From the NCBI RefSeq assembly GCF_027625475.1, contig NZ_CP115174.1, forward strand, positions 4,113,501 to 4,177,500: a stretch of 64,000 nucleotides of DNA, in the 5' to 3' direction. The translations under genes were made by a program, and so were the position numbers. The notes under the pieces were generated by a model. That model saw only the letters and a list, made by a program, of their open reading frames with translations, had not been told where the DNA came from and did not search any database. The stretch comes from Sphingomonas abietis. GTDB taxonomy: Bacteria > Pseudomonadota > Alphaproteobacteria > Sphingomonadales > Sphingomonadaceae. Shown piece after piece: positions 41,379-49,728 of this stretch; positions within the stretch are counted from its first letter, which is position 1; each line of letters starts with the position of its first letter.

Positions 41379-42515
41379 TTACTGCCCCCGTATTTCCATC
41401 TGGAAAGTCGCCGGCGCCGATTGAGAAAGTGTGAGTTCGCCGCCATGTGCCAGCGCGATCTGCCGCGCCAGGCTGAGGCCGACACCGGTGCCGCCAGGCT
41501 TGGTGGTATGGAACGGGCGGAAGATGCGGATCGCGTCCTCCGGCGCCACGCCCGCGCCGGTGTCACGGACCTCGATCAGCAGCCGCCCGGCGTCCTGCAT
41601 GACGCAGAGCGCTACGCGGGGCTTGCCCGCGCCGGCAAGCGCCGCCTCGGCTCCGTTCTGGAGGAGCGCCCAGGCGGCCTGGATAATCTGGTCGCCATCG
41701 ATCATCGCCACCATATCCTGCCGGATATCGATCTCCAGCACGACCGCCCCCGCCCAGCGGCCCGCGAACAGCCGCGCGAGATCGTCGGCGATGGTCTTGA
41801 GGGCGACGGGCTTGCGGATCGGTTCGGGCAGCCGTGCCATGCTGCGATAGGCCTCGCTGAAGCGAAGCAGCCCCTCCGCGCGACGGCCGAGCGTCCCCAA
41901 TATCTCGGGCAGCAGATCGTCGCGCCGCACCGGCGCCGCGATCGCCGCGAGGCCGCTCTCGGCCAGCGACACGATCGGGGCGAGGCCGTTCAGCATCTCG
42001 TGGCCCAGCACCTGGATCATCTCGGCGGTCGCGCGTGCTTCGGCGGTGCGCTCCTCGGCATCGACATCAATGAGGGCGGCGACCATGTGGTCGCCCATCT
42101 CGATCCGGTCGATGCGGAACCGCCTGCCCTGCTGGAGGAGATGATGCACGCCCGCCTCGATCAGCGCCGCCGGCGGCGGCAGGATCAAATCGTCGGTCGC
42201 GAACAACGATCGCGCCGACCGGTTGCGCGCGCTCACCTGCCCGCCCCTGATCTCGACAAGCGGCACGGGCACCTGATCGAGCACCAGACGATAGGGCGGC
42301 TCTTGGTCGGGGTCGCGATGCTCAATGATGGCGTCGCTTCGCGTATCGTGGCGAAGGGCCTGCCAGACCCCCAGCGCGATAATCCATGTGGAGACCAACG
42401 CCGCGCCGAGCGCCGTACCCCACAGCCCGAACCGACACGCCGCAAGCGCCACAGCACCCAGCCCCAGCAGGCCCAGGCCGGACAGGATCGGCCAGATCGC
42501 GGCTCTACAGGCCAT
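41379..42515 (-). CDS. Sensor histidine kinase (NtrY-like)
   Basis: A protein of about 378 aa with two N-terminal membrane helices (AIWPILSGLGLLGLGAVALAAC and TALGAALVSTWIIALGVW), a PAS-like region, the dimerisation His in VLGHEMLNGLAPIVSL (about 203), an N-box-like ALLQNGAEAAL, and G-boxes VRDTGAGV and GGTGVGLSLARQIALAHGG. It overlaps the end of the response regulator gene by 11 bp. It probably senses substrates or stress handled by the adjacent efflux cluster. The start at 42515 gives the first membrane helix. Confidence 0.88.
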   Translation of the reverse strand: MACRAAIWPILSGLGLLGLGAVALAACRFGLWGTALGAALVSTWIIALGVWQALRHDTRSDAIIEHRDPDQEPPYRLVLDQVPVPLVEIRGGQVSARNRSARSLFATDDLILPPPAALIEAGVHHLLQQGRRFRIDRIEMGDHMVAALIDVDAEERTAEARATAEMIQVLGHEMLNGLAPIVSLAESGLAAIAAPVRRDDLLPEILGTLGRRAEGLLRFSEAYRSMARLPEPIRKPVALKTIADDLARLFAGRWAGAVVLEIDIRQDMVAMIDGDQIIQAAWALLQNGAEAALAGAGKPRVALCVMQDAGRLLIEVRDTGAGVAPEDAIRIFRPFHTTKPGGTGVGLSLARQIALAHGGELTLSQSAPATFQMEIRGQ

Positions 42516-43722
42516 GACGCTCCATGCGGCGATACAGCGCGCCACGGCTGAGCCCCAGCGCCGCGGCGGCCTGGGTGACATTATGATGGTTGTCCCGCAG
42601 CGCGGCGGCGATCACCGCTTTTTCGTTGCCCGCCAGATCATAGGCCATCTCGCTAGGCCCGACGGGGGCGACGGCCGGCGCGGGCGCAAGCGCCGCGGCA
42701 TCGATCACGCTATCGGTCGCCAGCAGGACGGCCCGCTCCATCGCGAGCGCGAGCCCCCTCGCCTCGTCCGCCCAGACGTCATCGAGGATCAGCCGCTCGG
42801 CCGCTACCGTCAGACCGGGTGCCGCAAGGCGGTGCCGCTCGGCGGCGATACGCAGGAAATGGCGTGCCAGCAGCAGGGCGTCCGCCCCGCGCGCGGCCAG
42901 CGGCGGCACCGCGATCTCGACCGTGGCGACGAGGCTGCGCAGCGCGGCCCCAAGCCCCTGCACCCCATCCCCGATCGCGATGGCGCGCGCGCCGGACGGC
43001 CAGGCCGCGACGAGCCGCGCCTGCGCGAGATCGTCCAGCCGATCGATATGACGGAGGATGACGGTGCCGGTCGCATCGTCCAGCCGGCCCCATTGGGCGG
43101 CATCGCGCAGGTCGATCACGGTCGGTGGCCGTGCGGCGTCGGCGGAGGCGGCATGGAGCGCCCGCGCGACGAGCATGCGTCCCGCCCCCGAAGGGCCGGT
43201 GATCGAGACGCCAGCGGCGGTCGGACCCAAGCGGCGGACCAGATCGCGGACCCGGGCGATCGCCGGGCTATCGCCGAGCAGCAGTGCGGGCGCTGCCGCC
43301 TCTCCGACGGGAACCGCCGCCGGTGTGCCGATCGGCCGACCGCGCGCGATCGCCGCTTCGACCTTGGCGACGAGTTCGCCGTTGCGCCACGGCTTCATCA
43401 CGAAATCCCGCGCGCCCGCCTGCATCGCCGCGACCGCGATGCGGATGCCGCTGTGCGCGGTGATCACCACGACGCAGGCGGCCGGATCGTCCGCCATGAT
43501 CCGATCGAGGCAGGCCAGCCCTTCGCCGCCCGCGGTCTGGCCGGGCGTGAAATTGAGATCGAGCAGCAGCGCGTCGTAACGGCTCTGCGCCAGCCGCGAG
43601 AACGCCTCCTCCGGCGTGGCCGCGACATCCAGCCGATGCCCCGCGACCTCGAACGCGATCCGCATCGCACGGCCGACCTCGGCATTATCGTCGACCAGCA
43701 GAATCGCAGCGCCGCTTGACAT
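42505..43722 (-). CDS. NtrC-like response regulator with degenerate AAA
   Basis: A protein of about 405 aa: receiver domain (about 6-125, phospho-acceptor Asp in LLLDLNF), AAA-like middle (about 150-330), Fis-type HTH at the C-terminus (NVTQAAAALGLSRGALYRRMERHGL). The Walker A reads GPSGAGRM with Arg in place of Lys, and no GAFTGA loop is present. It therefore should not activate sigma-54 RNA polymerase, and may act as a plain DNA-binding regulator. It is divergent from the efflux operon; a 35-bp palindrome lies between. Confidence 0.85.
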   Translation of the reverse strand: MSSGAAILLVDDNAEVGRAMRIAFEVAGHRLDVAATPEEAFSRLAQSRYDALLLDLNFTPGQTAGGEGLACLDRIMADDPAACVVVITAHSGIRIAVAAMQAGARDFVMKPWRNGELVAKVEAAIARGRPIGTPAAVPVGEAAAPALLLGDSPAIARVRDLVRRLGPTAAGVSITGPSGAGRMLVARALHAASADAARPPTVIDLRDAAQWGRLDDATGTVILRHIDRLDDLAQARLVAAWPSGARAIAIGDGVQGLGAALRSLVATVEIAVPPLAARGADALLLARHFLRIAAERHRLAAPGLTVAAERLILDDVWADEARGLALAMERAVLLATDSVIDAAALAPAPAVAPVGPSEMAYDLAGNEKAVIAAALRDNHHNVTQAAAALGLSRGALYRRMERHGL

Positions 43723-43732
43723 GGCTCCCGGC

Positions 43733-43767
43733 CGTCCATTTGCGGACAGTCTGTCCGTTCGTGGACG
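43733..43767. promoter_or_regulatory. 35-bp palindromic operator between RR and efflux
   Basis: CGTCCATTTGCGGACAG and CTGTCCGTTCGTGGACG form a dyad centred on T43750: an inner CGGACAG/CTGTCCG pair and an outer CGTCCA/TGGACG pair with unmatched 4-bp spacers. It fills the 108-bp gap between divergent starts. It is the likely binding site of the Fis-type regulator, controlling both operons. Confidence 0.8.
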
Positions 43768-43830
43768 GTCGGGGGAAGGCGGATCGATGGAAAATCGTTC
43801 TGACATAGCGGTTTAGGCATTTCCGGCGGC

Positions 43831-45135
43831 ATGGGCGACATTAGCATCATGATGACCGACCCCGCCGCTCAGGCAAGTGTTACCTCCGGCGCCGCGATGG
43901 ATCGTCGCGTCGCGCATCTGCGCAGGCCCTGGTGGCGGCAACCGCAATGGTTTGGACCGCCGCTGGCGCTGCTCGGCGCGGCGCTGGCCTGGCATGTCCT
44001 GCCGGCAAGCGGATCGACCGACATCGCCGCAGCCGACATCGAGACCGGGGCGGTCGAACGGACGATCTTCGCCGACGATCTGCCCGTGCGCGCGACGGTG
44101 GCGCCGCGCCTCTCCACCTTCGTCAACGCGGTTTCCGGCGGGCAGGTCGAGCGGTTGCTCGTGCAGGACGGCAGCGCCGTCACCGCCGGCGAGGCGCTGG
44201 CGACGCTCGCCAATCCGTCGCTGAAGCTCGACGTGATGACCCGCGAGGCGCAGATCGCCAGCCAGCTCGGATCGCTGAGCGGCGACGAACTCGCGCTCGA
44301 ACGCAGCAAGCTCGATCGCGCGGGACAGACCTCGTCGGCCAATTACGATCTGCTGAAGGCCGAGCGCGACCTGTCGATCCGCCAGCAGCTCCACGATCAG
44401 GGCTTCGTCTCGGACGAGGGCGTGAAGAGTTATCGCGAGGAGACCGACTATCAGCGTCAGCGCCTCGCCCAACTGCGCTCGGGCCAGACCGAAGAGGATC
44501 GCACCGGCCGCCTGCAAGCCGATCGGCTGGCGGAGACGCGCGCAAGACTGGACGGCAACCTCTCGGCGGTGCGCGCCGGGCTGGACGCGCTGGTGATCCG
44601 CGCGCCGGTTGCCGGACGCCTGACCAATTTCACGATCCAGCCGGGGCAGATGCTGAAGGCCGGCGATCCGGCGGGCCAGATCGACAGCGAAGGCTCGTGG
44701 AAACTCGTCGCCGACGTCGACGAATATTATCTCGGCCGGGTCGCCGTCGGCCAGAAGGCGACCGCCGAAGGTGGCGCCCGGCTGACGGTGAGCCGCGTGC
44801 TGCCGAGCGTCACCGATGGCCGCTTCCGGATCGAGCTGGCCTTCGACGGCACCGCCCCGGCCGGGCTCAACCGCGGCCAGACGCTCGACACGCGGGTGAC
44901 GCTCGGCGCGGCGTCGCAGAGTATGGTCGCGCCGGTCGGCGGCTGGCTCGATGCCGGCAACGGCGCTTCCGCCTTCGTGCTCGACGGCGACGGCCGCCAC
45001 GCCCGCCGCCGCGCGATCCGCATCGGGCGGCGCAATCCCGAACAGGTCGAGATCCTCTCCGGGCTCGCGCCCGGCGATCGCATCGTCACCTCCAACACCG
45101 CGTCCGTGAAGGGCGACATCCTCAACATCCGCTGA
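43831..45135 (+). CDS. HlyD/MacA-type periplasmic adaptor
   Basis: A 434-aa membrane-fusion protein with one N-terminal membrane helix (FGPPLALLGAALAWHVLPA), lipoyl halves (GGQVERLLVQDGSAVTAGEALATLANPS and VIRAPVAGRLTNFTIQPGQML), a coiled-coil hairpin (about 130-240) and a beta-barrel (WKLVADVDEYYLGRVAVGQ). It links the inner-membrane permease to the TolC-like channel. ATGs at 43849/43852 are possible starts. It is first in a four-gene efflux operon. Confidence 0.88.
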   Translation: MGDISIMMTDPAAQASVTSGAAMDRRVAHLRRPWWRQPQWFGPPLALLGAALAWHVLPASGSTDIAAADIETGAVERTIFADDLPVRATVAPRLSTFVNAVSGGQVERLLVQDGSAVTAGEALATLANPSLKLDVMTREAQIASQLGSLSGDELALERSKLDRAGQTSSANYDLLKAERDLSIRQQLHDQGFVSDEGVKSYREETDYQRQRLAQLRSGQTEEDRTGRLQADRLAETRARLDGNLSAVRAGLDALVIRAPVAGRLTNFTIQPGQMLKAGDPAGQIDSEGSWKLVADVDEYYLGRVAVGQKATAEGGARLTVSRVLPSVTDGRFRIELAFDGTAPAGLNRGQTLDTRVTLGAASQSMVAPVGGWLDAGNGASAFVLDGDGRHARRRAIRIGRRNPEQVEILSGLAPGDRIVTSNTASVKGDILNIR

Positions 45136-45146
45136 AAGGGGCAGCC

Positions 45147-45827
45147 ATGATCCGTCTCGAGAATATCCAGCGCCGCTATCGCTCCGACGAGGTGGAGACC
45201 ACCGCGCTGCACGACATCGACCTGATCGTCGAAGCCGGCGAGTTCGTCGCGGTGATGGGGCCGTCCGGCTGCGGCAAGTCGACCCTGCTCAACACGCTGG
45301 GCACCGTCGATCGCCCGACCGGCGGCCGCTATCTGTTCGGCGATCGCGATCTGGCGCGGCTCGACGAGGCGGCGCTCGCGCGCTTCCGCGCCGACACGCT
45401 CGGCTTCGTCTTCCAGAGCTTCAACCTGATCGACGAACTGACCATCGAGGAGAATGTCGCGCTCGGCCTCGCCTATCGCCGCGATGGGAGCGGCCAGCGG
45501 CGGGAGCGGGTCGCCGCGGCGATGGACCGCGTCGGCATCGCCCACCGTGCCCGCCATTATCCGCACCAGCTGTCCGGCGGGCAGCAGCAGCGCGCCGCGA
45601 TCGCCCGCGCCATCGTCGGCGATCCGAAGCTGATCCTCGCCGACGAGCCGACCGGCAATCTCGATACCGAGAATGGCGCGCAGGTGATGAACATTCTCGC
45701 CGGGCTGAACGAGGGCGGCGCGACGATCGTGATGGTGACGCACTCGCCCAGCCACGCCGACATGGCCAAGCGCCGGATCGACATGCTCGACGGCCGCATC
45801 GTCGCCTCCGCCGCCCGCGCGATCTGA
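45147..45827 (+). CDS. MacB/LolD-type ABC ATPase
   Basis: A 226-aa ATPase with Walker A GPSGCGKST (about 39-47), Q-loop FVFQSFNL, signature LSGGQQQRAAIARA, Walker B LILADEPTGNLD and H-loop MVTHS. All motifs are intact. It matches the MacB/LolD class that powers FtsX-like mechanotransmission permeases. Start at 45147 with a GGGGCAG site; 13 bp before the permease. Confidence 0.93.
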   Translation: MIRLENIQRRYRSDEVETTALHDIDLIVEAGEFVAVMGPSGCGKSTLLNTLGTVDRPTGGRYLFGDRDLARLDEAALARFRADTLGFVFQSFNLIDELTIEENVALGLAYRRDGSGQRRERVAAAMDRVGIAHRARHYPHQLSGGQQQRAAIARAIVGDPKLILADEPTGNLDTENGAQVMNILAGLNEGGATIVMVTHSPSHADMAKRRIDMLDGRIVASAARAI

Positions 45828-45840
45828 GGGGACATAGGCC

Positions 45841-48258
45841 ATGAACCGCTTCGCCTTGCTGTCGCTCTATCGCTCGCTCACCCGCCACAGACTCTACAGT
45901 GTGCTTAATATCGGCGGCCTCGCCGTGGGGATCGCGGTGTTCCTCGTGCTCGGCCTCTATGTGCGCTTCGAGACCAGCTTCGAACGCTGGCTGCCGAACC
46001 ATCAGCAAATCTATCTGGTGCAGACCGACTGGATAGGCATCGACAGCCCGTTCGTCGGCACCTGGCCTAACACGATGGGCGGCCTGATCGAGCAGATGAA
46101 GGGGGATTATCCCGGCCTCGTCGGCACCCGCATCGAGGGCGGCGAAGGCGGCGGCAGTGTCACGCATGGCGGCATCGCCACGCTGGAGGACATCGCGCAG
46201 GTCGACGCGGACTTTTTCAAGATATTCGATCTGCCGATGGTCAGCGGCGACAAGGCCAGGGCCTTGGCTGATCCGTCCGCGGCGGTGCTGAGCCAATCGA
46301 TCGCGCATAAATATTTCGGCGATGTCGATCCGATCGGACAGACGCTCACGATCACCATCGACAAGCCGATGACCTATCGCGTGACCGGCGTGTTCAAGGA
46401 TCTGCCCAAGAATACGGATCTGCGCTTCGGCATTTTGACGCGCATCCCCGTAGTCAACCCGGAGGACTGGTGGTTCCATTGGGGAAGCACCTCCGTCACC
46501 ACCTTCCTCAGATTTCCGACCCCCGCCGCCGCAAAGGCGTTCGAGCAGAAGCTGCCCGGCTTCGTCGATCACCACGGGTTCAAGGATTTGGGCGCGCACG
46601 CCTCCCGGAAAATTGCCCTCCCGCTCCTGCCGTTCACGCAGGAGCATCTGAAGCCGGCGGGCCAGGCGAGCGCCAGCCTTGAACTGACGGTGGTGACGCT
46701 CGGCCTGGTCGGCCTGCTGACGCTGCTGATCGCGATCGTGAACTACGTCAATCTGACGACGGCGCGCGCCGGACTGCGCGCGCGCGAGGTGGCCATGCGC
46801 AAGGTTCTGGGCGCGGATCGTGGCACCCTGCTGCGGCAGTTCATGGGCGAGGCGGTGCTCACCGCCGCCCTGGCGACGCTGGTCGGGCTGATCATCGCCG
46901 AGCTCAGCCTGCCGTTCGTCAACGCCGCCGGCGGCCTGTCGCTGTCGATCCCCTATGCGCAGGCGCTGCCGGCACTGGTGGGCCTCGCGCTGGTCATAGG
47001 CGCGCTGGCAGGCATCTATCCGGCGCTGCTGCTGGCCCGCTTCCCGGCCGCGCAGGTGCTGGCATCGGCGCGGGCCCCCGGCGGTGGTCGCGCCGGCACG
47101 CGGACGCGCGAGATGCTGGTCGTCCTGCAATTCAGCCTGGCGATCGCGTTCATCGTCGGCACGCTGGTGGTGGTCGCGCAGATGCGCCACGTCCGGTCCA
47201 CCGATCTCGGCTTCAGGCGCGAGGGCCTGCTCGTCGTCTCCTCGCTCAACTATGGCGATCTGGACACCGGCCGGCAGACCGCGCTGATCGATGCCTTCCG
47301 GCAGCTGCCGGGCGTGATCGCCGTCGCGACGGCCGACTCGTCCGCCGGTGGTTTCGGCAACAACAACATGAACAATGTCGACATCGACGGGAAGCCGAAG
47401 CCCGGCCCGTCGCTGCGGAAGATCGTGATCGGCAGCGATTTCTTCCGCGTCTATCGTCCGCGCCTGCTCGCCGGCCGGCTGTTCGACGATGCGCATCGCA
47501 TGGACGATGCGAACACACCCAAGACATCGGAACCGCGCAACATCGTCATCAATCGCACGGCCGCACTCAAGCTCGGCTTCCCGTCGCCGCAGCAGGCCGT
47601 CGGCAAGACCGTGTGGAGCTCGGGGACGCGCACCATCATCGGCGTCGTCGACGACCTCCGCTTCTTCTCGCCGCGACTGCCGAGCGATCCGACCTATTAC
47701 GTCGCCTATCGCGGGCTCGCGCCCTATCCGGTGGCGACGCTGCGGTTCAGCGGCGACCCGCGATCGATACTGGCGGCCGTTCGCGCGGTGTGGCTCCGGA
47801 TGGCGCCACAGGCACCCCTCATCGCCAATACCGGCGAGCATGAACTCGCGAAATTCTACGAGGATGACGACCACGCCGCCCACCTGTTCGCGATCGGCGC
47901 CGGCCTCGCCGTCCTGATCGGCTGCGTCGGCCTGTGGGGCCTCGCCTCGTTCAACACGCAGCGGCGGGTCAAGGAGATCGGCATCCGCAAGACGCTCGGC
48001 GCTTCCTCCGCCGATATCGTCCGGCTGCTCGTCGGCCAGTTCCTGCGGCCCGTGCTGATCGCCAATCTCATCGCCTGGCCGCTCGCCTTCTTCGCGATGC
48101 GGACCTGGCTCGCCGGCTTCGACGATCGCATCGCGCTGTCGCCGCTGTTCTTCATCGGGGCGAGCGTGCTGGCGATCGGCATCGCGGTGCTGACCGTCCT
48201 CGGCCAGTCGCTGCGCGCCAGCCGGGCGACGCCGGCCTGGGCGATGCGGCATGAATAG
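45841..48258 (+). CDS. FtsX/MacB-type ABC permease
   Basis: An 805-aa permease with two copies of the MacB periplasmic domain plus FtsX domain, about 8 membrane helices. The first helix is YSVLNIGGLAVGIAVFLVLGLYV; FtsX segments are AREVAMRKVLGADRGTLLRQFMGEAVL and VKEIGIRKTLGASSADIVRLLVGQFLRP. The conserved ExxMRKxLGA coupling motif appears in both halves. It works with the ATPase upstream to expel peptides, antibiotics or lipids. Its stop overlaps the next start by 8 bp. Confidence 0.9.
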   Translation: MNRFALLSLYRSLTRHRLYSVLNIGGLAVGIAVFLVLGLYVRFETSFERWLPNHQQIYLVQTDWIGIDSPFVGTWPNTMGGLIEQMKGDYPGLVGTRIEGGEGGGSVTHGGIATLEDIAQVDADFFKIFDLPMVSGDKARALADPSAAVLSQSIAHKYFGDVDPIGQTLTITIDKPMTYRVTGVFKDLPKNTDLRFGILTRIPVVNPEDWWFHWGSTSVTTFLRFPTPAAAKAFEQKLPGFVDHHGFKDLGAHASRKIALPLLPFTQEHLKPAGQASASLELTVVTLGLVGLLTLLIAIVNYVNLTTARAGLRAREVAMRKVLGADRGTLLRQFMGEAVLTAALATLVGLIIAELSLPFVNAAGGLSLSIPYAQALPALVGLALVIGALAGIYPALLLARFPAAQVLASARAPGGGRAGTRTREMLVVLQFSLAIAFIVGTLVVVAQMRHVRSTDLGFRREGLLVVSSLNYGDLDTGRQTALIDAFRQLPGVIAVATADSSAGGFGNNNMNNVDIDGKPKPGPSLRKIVIGSDFFRVYRPRLLAGRLFDDAHRMDDANTPKTSEPRNIVINRTAALKLGFPSPQQAVGKTVWSSGTRTIIGVVDDLRFFSPRLPSDPTYYVAYRGLAPYPVATLRFSGDPRSILAAVRAVWLRMAPQAPLIANTGEHELAKFYEDDDHAAHLFAIGAGLAVLIGCVGLWGLASFNTQRRVKEIGIRKTLGASSADIVRLLVGQFLRPVLIANLIAWPLAFFAMRTWLAGFDDRIALSPLFFIGASVLAIGIAVLTVLGQSLRASRATPAWAMRHE

Positions 48259-49528
48259 GCTCGCGCTGCTCGCCGCCGGCATGGCCTGCATCGCCGCCCC
48301 GGTGTCCGCTGAGACGCTGCGCGATGCGGTCGCCGCCGCCTACGATACCAACCCGCAACTGGCAGAGGCGCGGGCACGGCAGGAGGCGCTAGCGGAAACG
48401 CCCGAACAGGCCCGCGCGCAAGGCCGGCTGACCGCCGAGGCGGACGGCAGCGGCGGCTATGACCGCAGCGACTATGGCAAGGGCGGCGTCGGCAGCGTCA
48501 GCGCGACGCTGCCGATCTGGACCGGCGGCCGCGTGCCCGCCGCCGTGCGCGCGGCCAAGGGTGACGTCGCGGCCGGAGCCGCCGGCCTGCGCGATACCGA
48601 GGCAGGGGTGCTCGAAACCGTGGTCGGCGCCTATGCCGATCTGCTCTACGCCCAGCAGGCCGTCGACGTCGCCCGTGCCGATATCGATCTGCTCGGCCGC
48701 CAGGTCGCCGAGGCGCGCTCGCGCTACGCTCTCGGGCAGGCGACGCGCACCGACGTCGCCCAGCTCGAGGCGCAGCACGCCGCCGCCATCGCCACCCTCG
48801 CCGACGCGCAGGGATCGGCGGCCGGCGTTGCGGCGACCTATCGGGCGGCGGTCGGCCATGATCCCGGCGCGCTGGAGAGCCAGTCCCCCCGCCCGGCGCT
48901 CCCCGCCGACCTCGGCACCGCGCGTCGCTGGGCGATCGATGCCAACCCGCTCGTCCGCCAGCAGCGGCTGACCGCACAGGCCGACGCGGCGCGGATCGCG
49001 CAGCAGCGCGCCGAGGGCAACCCCAGCCTCGCGCTGGGCGGCACCTATGGCTATGCGGGGAGCGGCCGGCTGGGTGGCTATAATGACGGCGCCGTCGCCG
49101 GGGTTACGCTGAAGGTGCCGCTGCTCACCGGCGGCCTCGTCGCGTCGCGCGTCCGCCAGGCCGAGGCGACCTACCGCGCGGACCGTTTCGCGACCGATGC
49201 CGCCGAGCGCGAGGCGACGCGATCGGTCGAGACCGCCTGGGCGAACCTGATCGCCGCCGGTGCCCGCGCCGATGCCGGCACGCAGGCGGTCGACGCCGCG
49301 ACACTCGCGCTCAAGGGGGTGCGGGCGGAATATGCCTTCTCGCTGAGGACGACGACCGAAATCCTGATCGCCGATGAATCGCTCCGCTCCGCGCAGTTGG
49401 CGCTGGCGAGAAGCCACAGCGATCTGCTGATCGCCCAGGCCGCCCTGCTGCGCGCCGCGGGGCGGCTGGATCGCGACAGCTATGAGATAACCGACGCACC
49501 GACGCTAAACCAGCGCATCGCCTCCTAG
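48251..49528 (+). CDS. TolC-family outer-membrane channel
   Basis: A 425-aa protein with a signal peptide (LALLAAGMACIAAPVSA), then the TolC start ETLRDAVAAAYDTNPQLAEARARQEA, an internal duplication of helix-rich repeats, and the conserved FSLRTTTEILIADESLRSAQLALARSHSDLLIAQAALL close to the C-terminus (VLDAE-type motif variant). It completes the tripartite efflux system with the adaptor and ABC permease. It ends about 200 bp before the convergent gene. Confidence 0.9.
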   Translation: MNRLALLAAGMACIAAPVSAETLRDAVAAAYDTNPQLAEARARQEALAETPEQARAQGRLTAEADGSGGYDRSDYGKGGVGSVSATLPIWTGGRVPAAVRAAKGDVAAGAAGLRDTEAGVLETVVGAYADLLYAQQAVDVARADIDLLGRQVAEARSRYALGQATRTDVAQLEAQHAAAIATLADAQGSAAGVAATYRAAVGHDPGALESQSPRPALPADLGTARRWAIDANPLVRQQRLTAQADAARIAQQRAEGNPSLALGGTYGYAGSGRLGGYNDGAVAGVTLKVPLLTGGLVASRVRQAEATYRADRFATDAAEREATRSVETAWANLIAAGARADAGTQAVDAATLALKGVRAEYAFSLRTTTEILIADESLRSAQLALARSHSDLLIAQAALLRAAGRLDRDSYEITDAPTLNQRIAS

Positions 49529-49728
49529 ATTAGACGCAGCGGCGTCGCCGCCCTCGAACTGACAAGTATCTTCGATTCTCGCCCGGAAGCGGCCGGTCGG
49601 CAATGACCTTCCCCATGCGCTTGTCGAACATGGCTCACAGCAGGCATGAACGGACGGAAGCTTTTAGGATCGTCGATCCATGCCGTGAACGGCTAGAAAT
49701 GGGCGCCGCTTGTCAAAGTACGCAACAT

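Noticed and set aside
45421..48291. 956-codon minus-strand ORF opposite the MacB-type permease
   Set aside because: Shadow of two intact ABC genes; composition is Arg/Glu/Gln-biased with no domain.
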